Shown here one piece after another: positions 1 through 10,458 of a DNA stretch of 64,000 nt; position 1 is the first letter of the stretch, and every line of letters begins with the position of its first letter. The position numbers and the translations under genes are program-made. The notes beneath the pieces are model-generated. The model was not told the origin of the DNA. It did no database searches and saw only the letters and a program-made list of their open reading frames with translations. Source of the DNA: Mesostigma viride (Eukaryota > Streptophyta > Mesostigmatophyceae > Mesostigmatales > Mesostigmataceae); the NCBI GenBank assembly GCA_009746045.1, contig RPFO01000913.1, forward strand, positions 55,001-119,000. Reading direction: 5' to 3'.

Positions 1-349
1 TATCGAGTGAGACAATTAATGTGGGTGCATGGCGACTTTGTGAGACAACCAACGTGGGTGCATGGCAACCTTGTGAGCACGGGAGTTTGTGCCATGCAGG
101 GCAGTGTCTGGGCTGCTTGTAGCTTTCTTCCTTGTGCCATGATGGATAGCAGTCAGGTGGTTTGCACTACTCGGCTGCGGCATGTCACATGATGGAGATG
201 AATTTTTTTACGGTGTTTCTGAGATGCTTCCGATGCCTTTGAATTGAATGAGCTAAGGCATCCTAGCGCGATGGCATCCAGGAGCGAGCCCTGGTTGTCC
301 TGGTTGTGATGCGTTGGACCTGTGATGCGCTGTGCTTGTGCATACCGTG
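1..349. other. No gene seen; short 33-bp tandem repeat
   Basis: No coding sequence is recognised. A 33-bp unit beginning GTGAGACAA is repeated a little over twice between about 7 and 80, with the second copy starting near 40 and a partial third near 73. The rest is unremarkable intergenic DNA leading into a LINE 3' end. Confidence 0.5.
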
Positions 350-744
350 TTAAAATTTAAGTAAATTAAATTATTACATGACTCCGTTGGGAGATCATGT
401 AGCACATATTCCTTGCTGGATGGGTGGAGGTGGGCGAAGCCGCGTAATCGAACTAAGCTAACTCTAAGCTATCTAGTCTAGAACATCCTAACTACACTAC
501 TCAGCAAAACGCCCCTTCCGCTTTGGGGGGGGGGCTTGCCCACAGGGGCTGGTGTGTGATCCTGTACAATCTTCTGCCACCTCTTCTTGTTCTGCATAGC
601 AGTCCAAAGAAGAGAGAGGGAGTGAATGCATGCGATCGATGTTCAAACTGAGCTGGGACCACTAGGTCGGCCAGCAACATCTGGATGTCGTTCATGGCAG
701 GTTTACCCAGCTTTCTAGGAATGCCCGGCCTTGGGGCCAGGCTA
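350..744 (-). mobile_element. 5'-truncated LINE, 3' end of ORF2 and 3' UTR
   Basis: Read on the minus strand, 695-501 encodes the C-terminal end of a LINE ORF2. It ends in a proline-lysine-rich tail whose relatives occur again at 3060-3150 and 35379-35840. Leftward it continues into a conserved 3' box (CTCCGTTGGGAGATCATGT on the plus strand near 380) and an A/T-rich tail. The same box recurs at least six times in the window, which marks it as the 3' terminus of one LINE family. The copy lacks everything 5' of the last part of ORF2. Confidence 0.7.
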
Positions 745-1136
745 ATTAATTAATTAATTAATTGATTAATTAATTAGAAACATAACTCCGTTGGGAGTAT
801 CTGTAGCACATATCCCTGAGAAGGGGCATATGGCTTTCATCTGGCTACTTCATGCAAGGATGGAAATGTAAGCTACCCTTGCTCTAGGTGCACCAAGGCA
901 CCTGCACCCTCATGATGTATCGCGCTATGCCCAGCTAAGGGGGAGCGTGCATGGCATGTGGGGGAAGATCATCATGGCTATACAACAGCTATGGCATGGC
1001 TTCTCAGCAGGGAGTGACTCCCTGCATGGGCACGGCATAATAAAATAAAGCTAGGCATCATCTGGAGGGTGGATCAACATAGGCACACATGTACATGACT
1101 AAAAGGCTAGGCCTCAGCTGGTATAATCTGATCAGG
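745..1136 (-). mobile_element. LINE-family 3' box with (TTAA)n tail
   Basis: A run of ATTA/TTAA units (about 745-776) is followed by the family 3' box (CATAACTCCGTTGGGAG near 780) and by the block ATCCCTGAGAAGGGGCATAT (about 814). The same block recurs near 36897 and 59187. The tail lies to the left, so the insertion is minus-strand. No coding part is left, and 850-1136 shows nothing further that I recognise. Confidence 0.55.
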
Positions 1137-1345
1137 CACTCCGCAAAGGTGAAAACCATTTGCGTTCAGAGCCGGGCCGCGGAAAACGCGGAAAAACGCG
1201 ATCTGCAAATGAATCCGACCGGAATCGAACTGGGGACCTCTCGCACCAATGTCGCTGACTATAGGACGGACGTCTTCGGTTACCATGGCATCGCCAACTT
1301 ACACCTACAGTCATCCGCAAAAGTTCTCCTGTCCGGGGAGTGATG
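1137..1345 (-). repeat. SINE-like repeat with tRNA-like promoter
   Basis: About 210 bp that reappears in opposite orientation at 62240-62458 with roughly 95% identity by eye. On the minus strand it contains a B-box-like AGTTCGATTCC preceded by an A-box-like TAGTCAGC, with pairing TCCG/CGGA where an acceptor stem would lie. The A-to-B spacing is shorter than in a real tRNA, so this is a tRNA-derived head and not a functional tRNA gene. A fragment of the same repeat lies near 41939-41978. Confidence 0.6.
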
Positions 1346-1432
1346 CAAGCCTTTCGGCTGGTATAATGCCTGTAGTAGGCGGGCATGTACAAGGCCACTG
1401 TCTAACTATTCTACACTACTGCTGCTGTATTC

Positions 1433-3010
1433 CCCTAGGCTGGGGCTTCTGGAGTCGCTGGGGCCGCGGTGGTCGAGGGGGTCGCGTGCCAGGGCTTGTG
1501 GCCGACGTAGATGGCCGCCCCCTTCCAGTACACCGGCTGGCCCGCCTTGGTCTGCCGGAGCTGGAGGTAGGTCGGCCATAGCTCCCGTCGCCGTTGTTGC
1601 TGCGCCAGGGTCAAGTCGTCGTCAAGGGTGAAGGGAGTCTTCTCAAGCCGCTTGCGGCATCTGAGAGACGAAATCTAATTGTCCGCTGGGCTCTCAAAGA
1701 TGAGAAGAAGCGGAGGCGCCCCTGCATTACCCCGCGCGCGGGGGAGGCGGTGCGCGGTCAGCTTAATCTCACCAAGGAGGCCCATGCGTGCAAGGATTTT
1801 GCTCTCAAACGCACGTGCAAGCTTCTCGGAATTCTCACCTTCCTCCATGGCGAAGTTCTTGACGATAACGTTGAGGCTGCGCTTGGCGAGCTCGGCCTCC
1901 TCGCGGAGGTCAAGCGTCTGCCCTTGGAGCTGGGCTGCGACGGCGGAGGTGGTGGAGGTGGTAAACAGCTTAAGCATGTCCGCCCAGGTCGTGATGGGAG
2001 GAGCATCGCCGGCCAGGCCAGCAGGGGCTGGCTTGGCGGCAATGTCCTTCACCGCCTGGGCGGTGAGGCCTGCGGTGTTCTGCAGGACCTCGATAGCGAT
2101 GGCATTGTCCTTAAGACGCTGGTCGATGTCGCGGAGCTGGGCGGTGATGGAGTCGGTGGAGGCGGAGGGGGGGGTGGGGGTGGAGGCGAGGAGGGTGGCG
2201 GTGGCGGTGGGGATGGTGGGGAGCTCAGCAGCCAGCATGCGCCCCACAGCTGCCACATCTGCAGCAAGGGGCATCACGTGCTGTGAGAGGGCGTCGTGGA
2301 GGTGGCGGAGGAAGGTGGATTCGGTAATGGGGGCGGGTTGCAGGAGGTCCGCGGCCGAGCGCTTAGTGAGGGTAAAGAGAGCTGCGAGCTGAAGGCGGGG
2401 GCGAGACCAGCCGGCCATGTTGGCCGAAGAAGGGGCGTCAGATACGCGGTCGGAAAACTTGCCGTCAGCTCCATTTCGGAAAAGGTGGGTTCTGGAATGG
2501 AATTGCTCGCACAGGGCCAGCAATGAGGCGTGGGACCCGTAAAACACGAGCTCCAGTATTTTGATGGATGGCAATGCGAAAAAGGCAGGCCTGTTGACGT
2601 CGAATTCGGCAAAGAGCTGATCAACGTCCAAATCACGCTCAGACCAGCCAGGTGCGCCTGGGCGACTGCGCTTTGGGTCAGGCGATGCAGAGGGCGAGAA
2701 AAGCCCGGGAGGGTTCTGGGCGACCACCAGTGCGCGACTAGTGTCACCACTGCCGTCCGGCCCTGATGGCGAAGCTGCAGCCGGAGCTGCAGACGCGTAT
2801 TTTCATTGCCGAGCGCAGCCGTCAGGCTGCGTTGCGTCGATGGGCGTTTGCTCATCGTATATTGCGTAATAGCGTCGGAAAATTATAGATCAGCATGTGC
2901 GTCTTAGAAAGACGAAGCGATTGTGATATTCATGGCTGAATTCGGTGCTCAAACGTGAAAGTTATTATGAGCTCCGCCGTCAGCCATGGCTACCTCGTGG
3001 CTCGTGGTCC
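1433..3010 (-). pseudogene. LINE ORF1 (RNA-binding gag-like protein), frameshifted, with 5' UTR
   Basis: ORF1 of a non-LTR retrotransposon on the minus strand. It starts at an ATG at 2855 (MSKRPSTQRS...), shifts frame near 2720, then stays open from 2727 to 1675 (350 codons), and shifts again. It ends near 1433 after the motifs FTLDDDLTLAQQQRRRELWP and PVYWKGAAIYVGHKPW. The same order of motifs is found in the copies at 37555-38968 and 62804-63208. The region 2856-3010 matches the 5' UTR of the copy at about 37390-37555, including CATGGCTGACGGCGGAGCTC. The C-terminal part resembles the RNA-binding region of L1-type ORF1 proteins of plants and algae, a family-level inference. Several frame breaks mean this copy is dead or poorly sequenced. 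Confidence 0.7.
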
Positions 3011-3029
3011 TAACGCATCCTTGGGGCCA

Positions 3030-3350
3030 GGCTAGAGTTAGGTTAATTAATTAATTGCAGAACAAGACGCGGTGGCAGAAGATTGTCAAGGCTCACACAC
3101 CAGCCCCTGTGGGCAAGCCACCTCCCCCCAAGAGGAGGCGCTTTGATGAGTAGTGTAGTTAGGATTTTCTAGACTAGATAGCTTAGAGTTAGGTTGGTTC
3201 GATTCCGCGGCTTCCTCCACTCCACCCATTAATCAAGGAATATGTGCTACATGATCTCCCAACGGAGGCATGTTGTAATTCAATTTAAAACATGAACTCC
3301 CCACGGAGTCATGTTATAATTTAATTTTTTTTTAAATCATGGTCGTGCCA
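3030..3350 (+). mobile_element. LINE 3'-end fragment
   Basis: A (TTAA)n stretch leads into a plus-strand fragment of the ORF2 C-terminus (ends in a lysine/proline-rich tail and ...RRRFDE, stop near 3152), followed by the 3' UTR. The family 3' box is present in complement (CATGATCTCCCAACGGAG near 3249) and the A/T-rich tail follows. This is the same family as 350-744 in the opposite orientation. Confidence 0.65.
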
Positions 3351-4058
3351 CCCAACAGCCACTGAAATTCGCGCGAAAACTGATGAGATCTACCCGCCGT
3401 CATCGCCGTCGTCTTCACCTTCGTCCCGCGAACATGCCTGATTTCAGTGGTACAGATTTGTTTGCAGCTGTCACAAAAAAAAATCCAAAAAATACCAGGA
3501 GTTTTTCTTCAGTTCTACGGGATGTTAGGAGTCCGTCCACCGAGTTTCAGACCGAAAATCTCGTATCTACTGTGTCTGCCACGTGTCAGATTACAACATG
3601 AATCGCGTTCTAACCAGGTACAACGCGATACATCGCGTTGTAAAAAAACACGGGTTAAAGTCTAGTGCCCCCAACTGCATGTTTGCATGGGCATGGCTGG
3701 TGGCCTGGTGCCTACTAGACCGTGATGCGGAAAACTGTGCATAAGAATATGTGCGTCCAGAAAGGTTCATGGCAATATATATTATTTATAGTTGTCTCAC
3801 TTAATATTAGCTCAGGTACTCCACTTAAAAAAAATATGCAAAACTCTTATCGCTCGCAACAAAATTGCATAATCATCAAACCAAAATGTGCGAAGCATAA
3901 AAGCTTAGTGCAAGCAGGCAAGTTCAGCCGACCAATGTGCACAGCCTTGCTGTGGCACATGATACAAGGGTTCCAGCATTCGTGGAAACCTTGATGGGGC
4001 TTGGAATATACATCGGAATAGAGGCTTTAAAGCTCAAAATCCATATCTTGGATGCGTC
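3351..4058. other. Intergenic; one short perfect hairpin and an interspersed block
   Basis: No gene is recognised. Positions 3619-3642 form an inverted repeat with 11-bp arms (TACAACGCGAT / ATCGCGTTGTA) and a 2-bp loop. Positions about 3745-3810 carry GCGTCCAG ... ATAGTTGTCTCACTTA, a block that recurs near 39650-39680, 41365-41395 and partly at 35080. This is the 3' flank of the BASS4-like gene. Confidence 0.45.
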
Positions 4059-4775
4059 TCACTGAGCGTGTGAAGCCTTCTCGCTAGCATCGCGCTTCAT
4101 CCAGAAGGAGACAAGGGCAGAATCGAAGATAATCTGCAAGTCCAGTAATGCAGAAAGAACAGGCAGGAGGCAAAACAAACACTCATTAATAATGGTAATC
4201 AGAAAGCTCGCTGTTGCATGCCATTCAGTAACCCGCCCTCCCGTACAAAGGCAGGTTCTAGTAACCCTCAGAGTCTGCAAAAGGACCCAATAATGTCATA
4301 ATCAGGAAGGGTTCACCAGGAATGCGCTGACATGCAGCACAGCTCCGGATTTCTGAGCTGAAATCGTGCAGGCCACCCATACCTGGGAGAGGTGAGCTGC
4401 AATGCAGCCGAGAACCAGCAGGCCAGAGTCACCCAGGGCGCCCTTCAGACCCTGGATGACAGCCACGCAGACTGGGAGAGTTTTCTGGTGTATCACAAGC
4501 ACAGAGGAGCAAGGATGCAGCAAAGGCACCAGTGGCACAGGGATGTCACAGTGTGGTTCACGTCAGCATTGGCTCTGATGATTCCCAAGTACCAGTAATA
4601 CTTCCAGGGTGAATAAGTAGTAGTCACTTACAGGGTAAGTGCATTCCTAATCCACCAAACTAGGGAACAAAAGGTCAACCTATAGACTGGATTACTTTCT
4701 AGCATAATTATCCCCTCCCATGTATGCCTGCCATGTACATGTGTGCTACATGTCCTCCCAACGGAGATATGTTGA

Positions 4776-4808
<33 letters not shown>

Positions 4809-7800
4809 TATGCCTGCACTCGTGCAGCCTTTATCTCCTCCGTTCTTATCACCTTGCATTCTTACATTCCCCACTACCCCTTCTCACAAAATTCATTCCT
4901 TTGCAGTCTCCTTCACCCAAGCCCACATTACTAGACAGTTACACGGCTTCCACGGCTTCTTGCTTTCCTATCAGACCAATGCAATGACTGCTGGCCTGTC
5001 ATGCGGTTTAACATCGTGTCTAACAAAAGTTAATTATGCGTATGGTCAAGGGATCCCATCCCATAGTAGCTCTAGTGAGGTTAGTCAGGCTCATCAAGCA
5101 TTCGTGGAAGAGTCTGTGGCTCACCTCGCTAGAGACGAGCACAACGGCGCGGTGCACTGCGGTGATGTACTCTGGGCTGCTGTGCTCGCCGTGGGTCTCC
5201 TCGCCCTTGCCGTGAGCGACGCGGTACTCGTGCCAGCCCAAGTGCAGCATGTGCGACGCAAAGTTGTTCACGATCAGGAAGAGAACGTGAAGCAGGCTGA
5301 GGGGTGGGTACAGGGAGCAGGAGATCCATGAAACAGAGGAGCCAAATTAGCACCAGAAGAGCCAATTAAGATGAAACGGCAAGGGTTTATTACTGAGGTA
5401 GTGTTCATAGTTTTTCCCCAAGGTGTGTGTGGGGGGGAGTTCCTTGTTTCTCTTCAAGGAAGACAAAACAACGAAAAAGTGCATGATGGGAAAAGGGTGG
5501 AAAGACGAAGATATCGGTAGCTTATGCGAGCCTGCTTGTTGCGACTTACGTGCCGATGACGGTGACGGCGAACAGCGCCTGTGGCTGGACGCGGGAGATG
5601 ACCTTGGACGACGCGCTCACTTGCATCCATGGCACCTGCAACAAACCGTGAAAAGGGTGAAGAAAAGTCAGAAAACTTGTCGAAAGGGGTTCACATGTCA
5701 AAAGGGTGGACATGCCAGTGGGTAAGACGGGATGCCAGTGGGTAAGACGGGTTAAGGGAGTAGAAATGCCAAAGGGGTAAAAATGTTGAAGGGGAAAAAG
5801 GGGCAAGGGGTGAAAAGGAGATTAACCCCTAAATGGTCTTGCTGCCGATTTTCCGCCAAAAAGTGACTTACAGCCGATTTGTCGGCACCTACTCGGGGGA
5901 CCAGTTTGCGAGAATACTATTGGGAATTAGGAAACGTTTAGCTGAGAAGAATGAAAGTTTATAAGTTTCTCCAGAACATGATACTAGGGTTTGCTATATT
6001 TTGACCAAGTTTAACAGGTGTTCCAGACCGTCAAAGTACAAGGGGTCAGGGTACTTTTTCACGTACAACGTGCATTCCGGAAAACGACGACCTGGCCATG
6101 GCGGCTTGCGCCCACGCATGGCATTTACGTTTGCGTTAGAATTTTCTGGCCAAACTTAGGAAATTGATTTTATACGTCCTAAAGATCATACAGGCCAATT
6201 TTTGGTTCGCGGGAATGCCATTTGATAGGTGTCGGCAGCGAAAAAACTGCGATCAGGCCGGACGATAGAAACGTTGACAGCAATACCTTTCCGGCGTATT
6301 TTAAAGGATATATTGGTTTCTTTTTACTTTTTATGATACATAGTAGTCGTAAACGTGCAAGGGTGGCCAGAAATCGCCGAATCCAGCGACCATGCTGCAC
6401 AACTTTGGTGTGCCGAAATGCGCCATTTTGCGGCCACCGCCTGGGCCAAGGTAACGCCATCCATGCCTGGTAAAGCTTAAGCATCGTTTTCCTATCGATG
6501 TTTGACGTTTATATATACGTTCTAGCTTGTGTAGCACATTCTTTTTGCATTATTCATGCTCTTTCTTGACCCTGGCCTGGCCCCTTTCTAAAACACCCTT
6601 CTTAGATGCTTCCCTCAGTCAGTTGACCTGCCACAGGGTGATGGTGATAAGTTTTAGAGGCTGTATGGGTTTGAATACCTCCATATATGTTTGTTATACA
6701 TTTCCCACACACATATTGCATGAGTGTGAGGCAGTTGGCTGGTCTCTGTGGCATCATCAAGCATGTAACCGGTGAGTAGAAGCTTCCCATTGTCAGCATG
6801 TGCCACCAGGTGTGCTGGCCATCACCTGGAAAGCTATAGCAGCTTAGGCCTAGTTTATCCTTGCTAGGGCAGGCTGAAATAGGCTTAGAATCACTAGTTT
6901 GTTGGTGGCTGCCTCCTAGAATGCATGCCTTGCGTAGGGTATCCGTACCACGTTACCTACGTGCATGGACAAGGTGGCACCTGCACATAGGTGCCATGTA
7001 AGGGCAGTGTGATGATGCAGTTATGTTTCCCCATCATTGTGGAAGGGAAATGTATTGTTTGGCATGGTTGGGGGCCATATTAGTAGGTATTAGTAGGTAG
7101 TATGCCCACTCCTACCCCCTTGGTTGCTTTTTACCAACGGTACCCCTATGGGCTGTACTGGGTGTAACTGCTGGTATACCCACCCAAATGATGACCCCAA
7201 TGGCTCAAACTGTTCAGCAACTAATTGTTTATCATCCCTGAAGTGGTAGGTGCCTAGCTCTTACAACATAATTCAAAATGCACATTCTACCAAAAATGAA
7301 AACGCTCGTCTTGACCCCCCTGACTTTGACGGCAGTTATACATGGCCTACGATGAATATATGTGAGGTTGTGATATATCATGGCTTAGGGCAACTCATGG
7401 ACATGCTTGCCCCCCAAGGACAGCCATTGGATATTGCTAGGTTGTACAGGGGCTGGTTTACAAAATAGGTGAGTTACTGCCGATTTATCGGCAGCATTTC
7501 CGCCCATTTAGGGGTTAAACACAAAAAGCTCATGCAAAAGAGCGGTAAAGATAAGGAACGTGTGCTATCGAGCCGGAAGGCATCCTGCTGCAACCTGCCA
7601 CTTCTACCCCGAGCCCCGCACCCCGCACCCTGCACCCTGACCCCCCCACCCATTTCACTCGAGAAACAGTAAGGCGGCAATGGAACACGCCATCACACAG
7701 CTTGTTGACATGGCATCCCGTAGACCAGTGACATTGCGACACAACGAAACTGGTGGCGTGAGCACCGCCAGCATGGAACAAACCATGCCATCCGCTGACA

Positions 7801-10367
7801 GGATGATACCATTTTAGTGCATTGTTGGACTCATCTTGCACTGAGGGCATCCCTTCACAAGGCCCACGCTATCCCTACAACCATCCGGGGCCGACATTTT
7901 CTATTCTATTCCAGGCACGTAGTGCGGCGGTCACGAGCCTGCACATTACTAGGTTCATGTCTCGTGCCATTCCTTGTCAATGTGGGAGATAGCAGACAAG
8001 CGGGTGGGATTCCGTCACTCAAACCCTTGATGGTGGCACATGGGATGTAGTAATAATAAAAATGACAAAAATGCGTATAAATAGCAAATAACCATGAACA
8101 ATGAATCAAACAAGAATATTTGTATTATATGGGTAAGAGCGTGGAGTGCCACTCACCGATATGAGCAGGAGACTGTTAATGTAGGACAGGGGCTTGCGGT
8201 TCTTGTCGACCCAGGAGGACACGCCTGTGGGCACGCGCACAGATACAAGACCCAAGCAGCAGGCAGGAGCCGATCAAATGAATAGTAAGGGGTAAGATAA
8301 TAAGGGTTTATCCCGCACTGGCCATTATTGGTACAACAAGTTGCACAGTGCCTTGTGGGAACTGAGAAGAGTCATGCGCTCCCACACACAGCCCAATAAA
8401 AGAAACACACCCCAGGAATCCTATTGAACACAGCTTGATATCCTTGATCACCACCCTTGCTTGTAGTGCTTGCTAGTAACCTCAACCCACACTACATTGC
8501 ATGCACTGGCAACATAACCCTGCATCGAATGCCCTACAGCACTCCGCCGCGTGGCAATACCCAAGACCCGCTCACACTACGCCGTTTCGTGGGGACGAAT
8601 GCCATGTAGAGAACAGATGGTCCAGATTGGTCCAGGGTGCGGCCCATACCTGGAATGTACGCGCGCGCGGCCTGGTGTCAATCCATGGGATGCGTGTTCA
8701 CATGTCGCCGGCGACGCATTTTGGATCGGGCGGGATGGATATCCCAGCGAAGGGAACCATGCCGGGGTGCACGCAGCAGCACAATCATGCCCATGTCCGG
8801 GCGTTTCCAACAAGCAGTGCACGTCAGCAGTGAAGGACATTGCCATCAGAAGGGTTGGCAGGGGACACGACAGCATGTCAGTGCCCAACATAACGCAACT
8901 GAACCTGACACACCACCATGACTTAAAGAGGAAAAGGCTTGCCTCCCTTCAGCTGCCTTGCAACGCAGTACGATGCACCACAATCAACAATGACACTTTC
9001 CACCACCATAACAATGCAACTGCGTTCACAGGCACCTCTCCCGAAAAAAAAGGCTCCCAATTGATGGCATGGAAGCCCTGATGTGGATGCTGTTCACTGC
9101 AACCCTTCTGCGGTAGAGTGTCAGGCACAAGACCTTCTGGCAGGCATGAGATCTCAGGCACAGCCCCAAATGGTCCACAATGTGCTTCACACTTGGGAGA
9201 AAAGGCCAGCGCTGCCCGTTCCGCAATCGTGATTCCAAGCCGGCTGGCCAGCGAGGCCTAAGCTTGCTTCGCTCTAAAGCTTGGAATATAGCCACCAGGT
9301 TCGCTAATTGATTTAAACACCTGGGTATGCGAACGCTCGCGGTGTTGCTGTTCTTTCTTACAAAGGTGGGCGCTCCACGCAAGCATCTGCACTATTTGCG
9401 TGGCTGCCTGCCTTGTACATCGTTCTACAGAGGCCCTGCGTTTCAACCCTAGCAATGTCCTCTTACAGATAAGCCCCCCTAGTCCTATCAGGTAAGCCTC
9501 CCTAGCAGCATTTCGTCAACGTGCATGCCACGTCATGTCTTTGGCGCCCACGCACCATGGCGCATATCAGCGGCACCAGGATGCACTGCAGCAGCTGGAT
9601 CAGCAGGGGGATGGGCTCCAGCGCAACGGGCAGGCCCGCGCCCACTGTCTTGGCGATCACAAAGGGCATCTGGGGGAGGGACAGGATGGGGCCGAAATAT
9701 GAGGTCAAGAAGCAAGTAGGGTCAGACAGAGGCAGGTGAGAAAGATGTCGAATCCAGATATTAAAATGTGTGTGTGTTAGGGGGGGGGAGGAGACTGGAA
9801 AGGGAATGCAAAGTAGGGGGATTGCACTAAAGGAAAGGTACGGTTCGTGGGTTTGCTGGTTCAACCATTGACACAACCGTGCCTACGTGGCAGATGACAA
9901 AAGCGCACCAATAGCACCCTAAGCTCAATCCAGGCCTAGCAAGAGGAAGTGCAGACAGCAATACTGCCGAGTCATAGGATGTGAGAAAAGAGGGGGATAG
10001 GACCAGCAACCGCTTTGTTTACAGGAGGTGGGATGGCCACGGATTAAAAGCTGTTTCATGCCACGACTGCCCAGGATCCATGGGTTGATCTGTCCCATCC
10101 ACTGCGACAAATGGCACCAAGGGAACCAAACAAGGTAATAACACAGCATGAGTCAAGGCAAGGATGGATATCCCGTTCCCCAAAGCCTTCTTCAATGCGA
10201 CAGCCATGCTGCGGCGGTGCCCCACGCAAGGAAAGCTGGTAAAACAGGAATCCACCCAAACTGCTCGTTGCAAAGCTAGACACCCACCGTGAAGATGCCG
10301 CCCAGGTTGCTGAGCAGGGTGACGGCCAGCGCCAAGGGAGCATTAGCGCCCACGGTCTGTGGAGGAA

Positions 10368-10458
<91 letters not shown>

